A DNA stretch of 7,835 bases from assembly GCA_046596415.1 (NCBI GenBank), contig JBKJML010000233.1, positions 1 through 7,835 of the forward strand. Direction: 5' to 3'. This stretch comes from JBKJML01 sp046596415. Lineage in GTDB: Bacteria > Actinomycetota > Thermoleophilia > Gaiellales > Gaiellaceae. The notes beneath the pieces were generated by a model. The model saw only the letters and a program-made list of their open reading frames with translations, did no database searches and was not told the DNA's origin. The translations under genes were made by a program, and so were the position numbers. Shown piece by piece: positions 4,985 to 7,835 of the stretch. Positions within the stretch are counted from its first letter, which is position 1. Each line of letters begins with the position of its first letter.

Positions 4985-6189
4985 TCCGGGCGGCGCAAGC
5001 TGCGCATCGGGATCTTGAGCGCCTTCGCGGCGGCTGGGATCGTCGTCCCCTGGACGACCACTGAGAAGAGCACGACGACGAACACGATCCCGTAGATCCG
5101 CTCGGAGCCCTCCGTCGTGGAGAGCACAGCGAGCGCGGCGAGCAGGATCGGCACCGCGCCCTTCAGGCCGCCCCAGGCGACAAAGACGCGCTCGCGGGTC
5201 TTGAGCCGTGCGGGGAGGAGGAGGAGGCCGACTACGAGCGGCCGGATCACGAATGCGAGTGCCACCGACAGGACGAGCCCGTCGATCCAGAGGCGCTCGT
5301 TCCAGATGAAGCCGAGGCTTACCGTGAGACCGAGCGCCAGGAAGACGGTGATCTCGGCGAGGCTCGAGAGCGACTTCGCGAAGCGCTCGATCTCCTGCTT
5401 GTGGGGAAGGCGCGCGTCGCCGAACAGGAGGCCCGCGACGAAGACCGCCAGGAAGCCGGAGCCGTGTGCCACCGCAGCGGCGCCGTAGACGACCCCAGCG
5501 AGCGCGAGCACCTGGAGTGGGTAGAGCTGGACGTCGGGCAGGCCGATCCGGCGCAGGAACGGCGCGAGCAGGAGGCCGGCTGCGATCCCCACCGCGAGGC
5601 CGACCGCCATCTGGACGGCGAAGTCGGAGAGCACTGCCCACCGCGAGGCGTCGTCGTGGGTCGCGAGCTCGATCATCCCGATCATCAGCGCGATCCCGAC
5701 CGGGTCGTTCGCCCCCGATTCGCCCTCGAGGATCGTGCCCGTGCGACCGCCGACCTCGCGGTTGCCGAGCACCGAGAACATCACCGCCGGATCGGTCGGC
5801 GCGAGCGCGGCGCCGAGCAGGCCCGCCACCGTCCACGAGACGTCGAGCAGGACGTGCGCGGTCACTGCGAGCAGCGCGGCGGTCGCGAAGGTGCCGAGCA
5901 CGCCGAGGGCGACGATCGGCACGCCCGACTCGCGGAAGCGCCGCCAGCCGACGTGCATGCCGCCCTCGAAGAGGATCACGACGAGTGCGACGACGGCGAT
6001 CCGCTCGACGGTGAGAAAATCGACCCGGCGCAGCCCGTCGAACAGGTCGGAGGCGACGGCCGCCCCGATGAGCAGGAGCGCCGGCCCTGGGATCCGCACC
6101 CAGTCGGTGAGCTTGCTGCCTGCGACCGCAACGGCGGCCGCTCCGGCGACGAGGATGACCACGAGCCCGAAGTCGCCGATTTCCGACAC
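4981..6189 (-). CDS. CPA1-family Na+(K+)/H+ antiporter, short form
   Basis: This 402-residue integral membrane protein has roughly 11-12 hydrophobic segments and exchanges monovalent cations for protons across the cytoplasmic membrane. CPA1/NhaP-type signatures are FEGGM (74-78), LAPTDPAVMFSVLG (129-142) in the unwound TM4-like segment, and GESGANDP (156-163), whose Asn161-Asp162 pair is the ion-binding ND motif. AWGGLKGAVPI (338-348) is the late conserved motif. It ends shortly after the last membrane segment, so it lacks the cytosolic TrkA-C/RCK-type regulatory tail that NhaP2 (CvrA) proteins carry after about residue 400. The start is GTG at 6189-6187, seven bases after a TAGAGT box. It is divergent from the secreted-protein/two-component operon and convergent with the dehydrogenase. 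Na+ versus K+ preference cannot be read from the sequence. Confidence 0.93.
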   Translation of the reverse strand: MSEIGDFGLVVILVAGAAAVAVAGSKLTDWVRIPGPALLLIGAAVASDLFDGLRRVDFLTVERIAVVALVVILFEGGMHVGWRRFRESGVPIVALGVLGTFATAALLAVTAHVLLDVSWTVAGLLGAALAPTDPAVMFSVLGNREVGGRTGTILEGESGANDPVGIALMIGMIELATHDDASRWAVLSDFAVQMAVGLAVGIAAGLLLAPFLRRIGLPDVQLYPLQVLALAGVVYGAAAVAHGSGFLAVFVAGLLFGDARLPHKQEIERFAKSLSSLAEITVFLALGLTVSLGFIWNERLWIDGLVLSVALAFVIRPLVVGLLLLPARLKTRERVFVAWGGLKGAVPILLAALAVLSTTEGSERIYGIVFVVVLFSVVVQGTTIPAAAKALKIPMRSLRRPD

Positions 6190-6196
6190 GACACCG

Positions 6197-6202
6197 ACTC
6201 TA
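6197..6202 (-). promoter_or_regulatory. Putative -10 box for leaderless antiporter mRNA
   Basis: The minus strand reads TAGAGT, seven bases, then the GTG start at 6189. This places transcription start at the GTG and supports that codon as the start. A weak TCACTT at the -35 distance (6225-6220) falls inside the 6212-6229 dyad. Confidence 0.52.
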
Positions 6203-6204
6203 GA

Positions 6205-6238
6205 CTGGGAGTGGGTCAGAAGTGACCCAAGACCCCAG
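6205..6238. promoter_or_regulatory. Nested inverted repeat in divergent promoter region (candidate operator)
   Basis: TGGGTCA (6212-6218) and TGACCCA (6223-6229) form a perfect 7-bp dyad with a 4-base centre. A second pair, CTGGG (6205-6209) and CCCAG (6234-6238), flanks it almost concentrically. The dyad lies between the antiporter -10 box and a candidate plus-strand -10 at 6247-6252, covering the -35 zone of both promoters. It suits a dimeric regulator controlling the antiporter and the two-component operon together. Which protein binds is unknown. Confidence 0.48.
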
Positions 6239-6244
6239 ACTGTG

Positions 6245-6260
6245 CTTACACTTTCCTTAC
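6245..6260 (+). promoter_or_regulatory. Possible operon promoter with 11-bp-spaced direct repeats
   Basis: TACACT at 6247-6252 could be a -10 box, with TGACCC (6223-6228) as a weak -35 at 18 bases, giving a leader of about 49 bases before the ATG at 6308. CTTAC occurs at 6245-6249 and 6256-6260, a period of 11 bases, which is how OmpR/PhoB-type regulators commonly arrange their half-sites. The operon encodes such a regulator, so autoregulation is conceivable. A second weak option, GATACT at 6293-6298, lies nine bases before the ATG. The evidence is modest. Confidence 0.35.
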
Positions 6261-6307
6261 GTCTCGATCACGCAGGCCACACCCCGCGTGGCGATACTCC
6301 TTCGCAG

Positions 6308-6808
6308 ATGCGGCGCATCTTCCTGATCCTGATCGTCCTGGCAGCGGTTCTCGCGCCGGTGGGAGCCTTCGCGGCCAAGGGTGCGCTCGGTGACGGGACA
6401 CTCTCGCTCGACGGTGTCGACGGCAGAGTCGTCGTCGCCGCCCGCGGAGGCATCATCGGTCGCGTCGGACGCGGCGTCGTCACGATCCGCGACCGGACAC
6501 CGAATGACGACTCCGATCCTGCCGTCTGGGGTGCCCGCGATTTCCGGCAGGGTGACGACGGGCTCTACGTCTATCGAGGCCAGAACATCCGTTTCCGCCT
6601 GATCGGCGGCGCCTTCCGCGTCACGATCGACGGCCGCGGCATCGACGTCTCGGTCGTCGGCAACGGTGTGGCCACGCTCGACGCAGTCAGCGGGGTCTAC
6701 TCGACAAACGGCGACGACTGCCAGTTGAGCCCCGCAAGCTGCACGACGATCGCGCCCGGTAGGCAGTTGATCCCGATTACCGCGCCCCGAGTCGCCAGGC
6801 AGCCGTAG
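6308..6808 (+). CDS. Secreted beta-rich hypothetical protein of a two-component operon
   Basis: This 166-residue protein has a clear Sec-type signal peptide: MRR, a hydrophobic core FLILIVLAAVLAPVGA and a likely cleavage after AFA (about residue 22). The mature part is a series of short Gly/Val-rich strands (GRVVVAARGG, GRGVVTIRDR, NIRFRLIGGAFRVTIDGRGI, DVSVVGNGVATLD), suggesting an all-beta domain. There are two cysteines (138 and 145), which could form a disulfide. No membrane anchor, lipobox or catalytic motif is seen. I recall similar uncharacterised exported proteins in actinobacterial genomes but know no function. The stop is two bases before the response regulator ATG, so the genes are surely co-transcribed and probably translationally coupled. 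This makes the protein a candidate ligand-binding accessory to the sensor kinase or an envelope component. The ATG at 6308 is chosen because it begins the signal peptide; the frame stays open far upstream. Confidence 0.82.
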   Translation: MRRIFLILIVLAAVLAPVGAFAAKGALGDGTLSLDGVDGRVVVAARGGIIGRVGRGVVTIRDRTPNDDSDPAVWGARDFRQGDDGLYVYRGQNIRFRLIGGAFRVTIDGRGIDVSVVGNGVATLDAVSGVYSTNGDDCQLSPASCTTIAPGRQLIPITAPRVARQP

Positions 6809-6810
6809 TC

Positions 6811-7521
6811 ATGTCCGCGGGCGCCCAGACCATTCTCGTCGTCGAGGACGAGGCGTCGATTGCTTCCTTCGTCGCGCTCTACCTCAAGAACGCGGGTTAC
6901 AAGGTCCGCACCGTCTCGACCGGTAGCGCGGCACTCACCCACGTCGCCGCCGAGACGCCGGCGCTGATCATCCTCGATCTGATGCTGCCCGACCTCGACG
7001 GAATCGAGATCTGCCGGCGCATCCGTAAGTCCTCCGACGTCCCGATCCTGATGTTGACGGCGCGGGACGAGGACGTCGACAAGATCATCGGCCTCGAGGT
7101 CGGCGCCGACGACTACCTGACGAAGCCTTTCAACCCGCGTGAGCTCGTCGCCCGCGTGAAGTCGGTGCTCCGGCGCTCGGCGCCCGAGCGGCGCCTCGAG
7201 GAGTCCGAGCTCCACCACGGCGAGCTTTCGATCAACTCCGGCCGCCGCGAGGTCAAGGTGGGGGAGGAGGAGATCCAGCTCGCGCCCAAGGAGTTCGACC
7301 TCCTCTGGGAGCTGCTCGACCACAAGGGCCTCGTGCTGACGCGCGACCAACTCCTCGAGCGGGTCTGGGGCTACACGTTCGCAGGCGACACGCGCACGGT
7401 CGACGTGCACGTCCGGCAGCTCCGCCGCAAGCTGGGTGAGGCATCGCCGATCGTGACGGTGTGGGGGGTTGGCTACAAGGTCGGCCCCGACCGGTCGCTG
7501 GCCCGGGCTTCGACCGCATAG
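6811..7521 (+). CDS. OmpR/PhoB-family response regulator
   Basis: This 236-residue cytosolic transcription regulator is full length for the family. The receiver domain (about 7-122) has the acidic pair Glu12-Asp13, phospho-acceptor Asp56 in LILDLMLPDLDG-like context (IILDLMLP), Thr83 and Lys105 in YLTKPF. The winged-helix output domain (about 137-226) has LAPKEFDLLWELL, the recognition helix TRTVDVHVRQLRRKLG (194-209) and the wing VWGVGYKV. Conservation is strongest with the PhoP/MtrA/PhoB type, but the ortholog cannot be named. The final residues (DRSLARASTA) are a non-conserved tail. It is the second gene of the operon, two bases after the secreted protein and eight bases before the sensor kinase, which presumably phosphorylates it. 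No Shine-Dalgarno is present, so translation likely depends on coupling. Confidence 0.96.
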   Translation: MSAGAQTILVVEDEASIASFVALYLKNAGYKVRTVSTGSAALTHVAAETPALIILDLMLPDLDGIEICRRIRKSSDVPILMLTARDEDVDKIIGLEVGADDYLTKPFNPRELVARVKSVLRRSAPERRLEESELHHGELSINSGRREVKVGEEEIQLAPKEFDLLWELLDHKGLVLTRDQLLERVWGYTFAGDTRTVDVHVRQLRRKLGEASPIVTVWGVGYKVGPDRSLARASTA

Positions 7522-7529
7522 ACCGCTCG

Positions 7530-7835
7530 ATGTTCCGCTCCCTGCGCTTTCGCCTGCCGGCGCTCTTCCTGGCAGGGATCGCGCTCGCGGGACTCGTCGC
7601 GACGCTGATCGCGGTGCGGCTCGTCCAGAGCTCCATCCACGAGCAGTCGCTGCGGGAGCTTCGCCGGGAGGCAAACGGGCTCGCACAGCTTTACGCCGAG
7701 TCCGCGCGCCGCGCGAACGACGAGAACAAGGCGGCGCCCGCATTCGCCGCCACCCAGCTCGAAAACGCGACCGGCGACCGGCTCTTCTATATCGGCACCA
7801 CGATCTTCCCGGGTCAGGACACCGGCCTGAAGCGG
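7530..7835 (+). CDS. Membrane sensor histidine kinase, N-terminal part
   Basis: Translation from the ATG at 7530 is open for 102 codons to the window edge. A short basic start (MFRSLRFRLP) precedes a membrane helix (about residues 9-30, LPALFLAGIALAGLVATLIA). A charged, helical region (VQSSIHEQSLRELRREANGL) follows, then the beginning of an extracytoplasmic sensor segment (ATGDRLFYIGTTIFPG). This layout and the position just after an OmpR-type response regulator fit a classical two-component kinase. The HAMP, dimerisation-His and ATPase domains lie beyond the window, so the assignment rests on topology and context. The eight-base gap to the regulator and lack of its own promoter indicate the same operon. 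Confidence 0.82.
   Translation, partial: MFRSLRFRLPALFLAGIALAGLVATLIAVRLVQSSIHEQSLRELRREANGLAQLYAESARRANDENKAAPAFAATQLENATGDRLFYIGTTIFPGQDTGLKR

Noticed and set aside
4993..5005. Small hairpin GCGCA-agc-TGCGC as a terminator for the 3-hydroxyacyl-CoA dehydrogenase.
   Set aside because: The arms are only five bases, there is no T-run, and it lies in antiporter coding sequence; chance occurrence is likely in GC-rich DNA.
3836..5836. A 666-codon open frame on the minus strand across the dehydrogenase and antiporter.
   Set aside because: It is antisense to a clear 3-hydroxyacyl-CoA dehydrogenase and out of frame in a clear antiporter. The translation is Arg/Gly/Asp/Pro-rich without domains, a typical shadow in GC-rich DNA.
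6275..6291. GCCAC/GTGGC repeat in the leader of the secreted-protein gene as a riboswitch or attenuator.
   Set aside because: Five-base arms in a leader of about 49 bases are too little structure to support such a call.

Overview
This is a compact, very GC-rich stretch of bacterial chromosome. It most likely comes from a high-GC Gram-positive (Actinomycetota), with Thermoleophilia (Gaiella or Solirubrobacter-like) as a guess. The grounds are base composition, start codons preceded by a TANNNT box at leaderless distance, the absence of Shine-Dalgarno sequences, and the look of the proteins. No marker gene fixes the taxon. I see no mobile element, CRISPR array, tRNA or rRNA.

Layout. Bases 1-297 (minus) are the 5' part of an unrecognised charged protein that runs off the window. 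An NAD(P)-dependent aldehyde dehydrogenase (347-1780, minus) is divergent from a metallo-beta-lactamase-fold lactonase-like hydrolase (1779-2399, plus), and their ATG codons overlap inside one CATG. A thiolase (2410-3558, plus) follows. It converges on a 77-residue hypothetical protein (3555-3788, minus), the stop codons sharing one CTAG. Bases 3789-4132 hold no intact gene but contain a decayed, frameshifted remnant that I read as a vsr (very-short-patch repair) endonuclease. A 3-hydroxyacyl-CoA dehydrogenase (4133-4984, plus) converges on a CPA1-type Na+(K+)/H+ antiporter (4981-6189, minus), again with stops sharing a CTAG. A 118-base divergent promoter region with a perfect dyad separates the antiporter from a plus-strand operon: a secreted beta-rich protein (6308-6808), an OmpR/PhoB-type response regulator (6811-7521) and the start of a membrane sensor kinase (7530 to the end).

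How they fit together. Thiolase, 3-hydroxyacyl-CoA dehydrogenase, aldehyde dehydrogenase and a lactonase-like hydrolase suggest catabolism of acyl-CoA, hydroxy-acid or lactone-type substrates. They are separate transcription units, so the link is inference. The operon at the right end is a two-component system co-transcribed with an exported protein that may be its sensory partner or an envelope target.

The most notable observations are the vsr fossil, a consistent leaderless-promoter pattern at five gene starts on both strands, gene borders that share palindromic tetranucleotides, and two dyads at divergent gene starts. I found no convincing novel multi-gene system.
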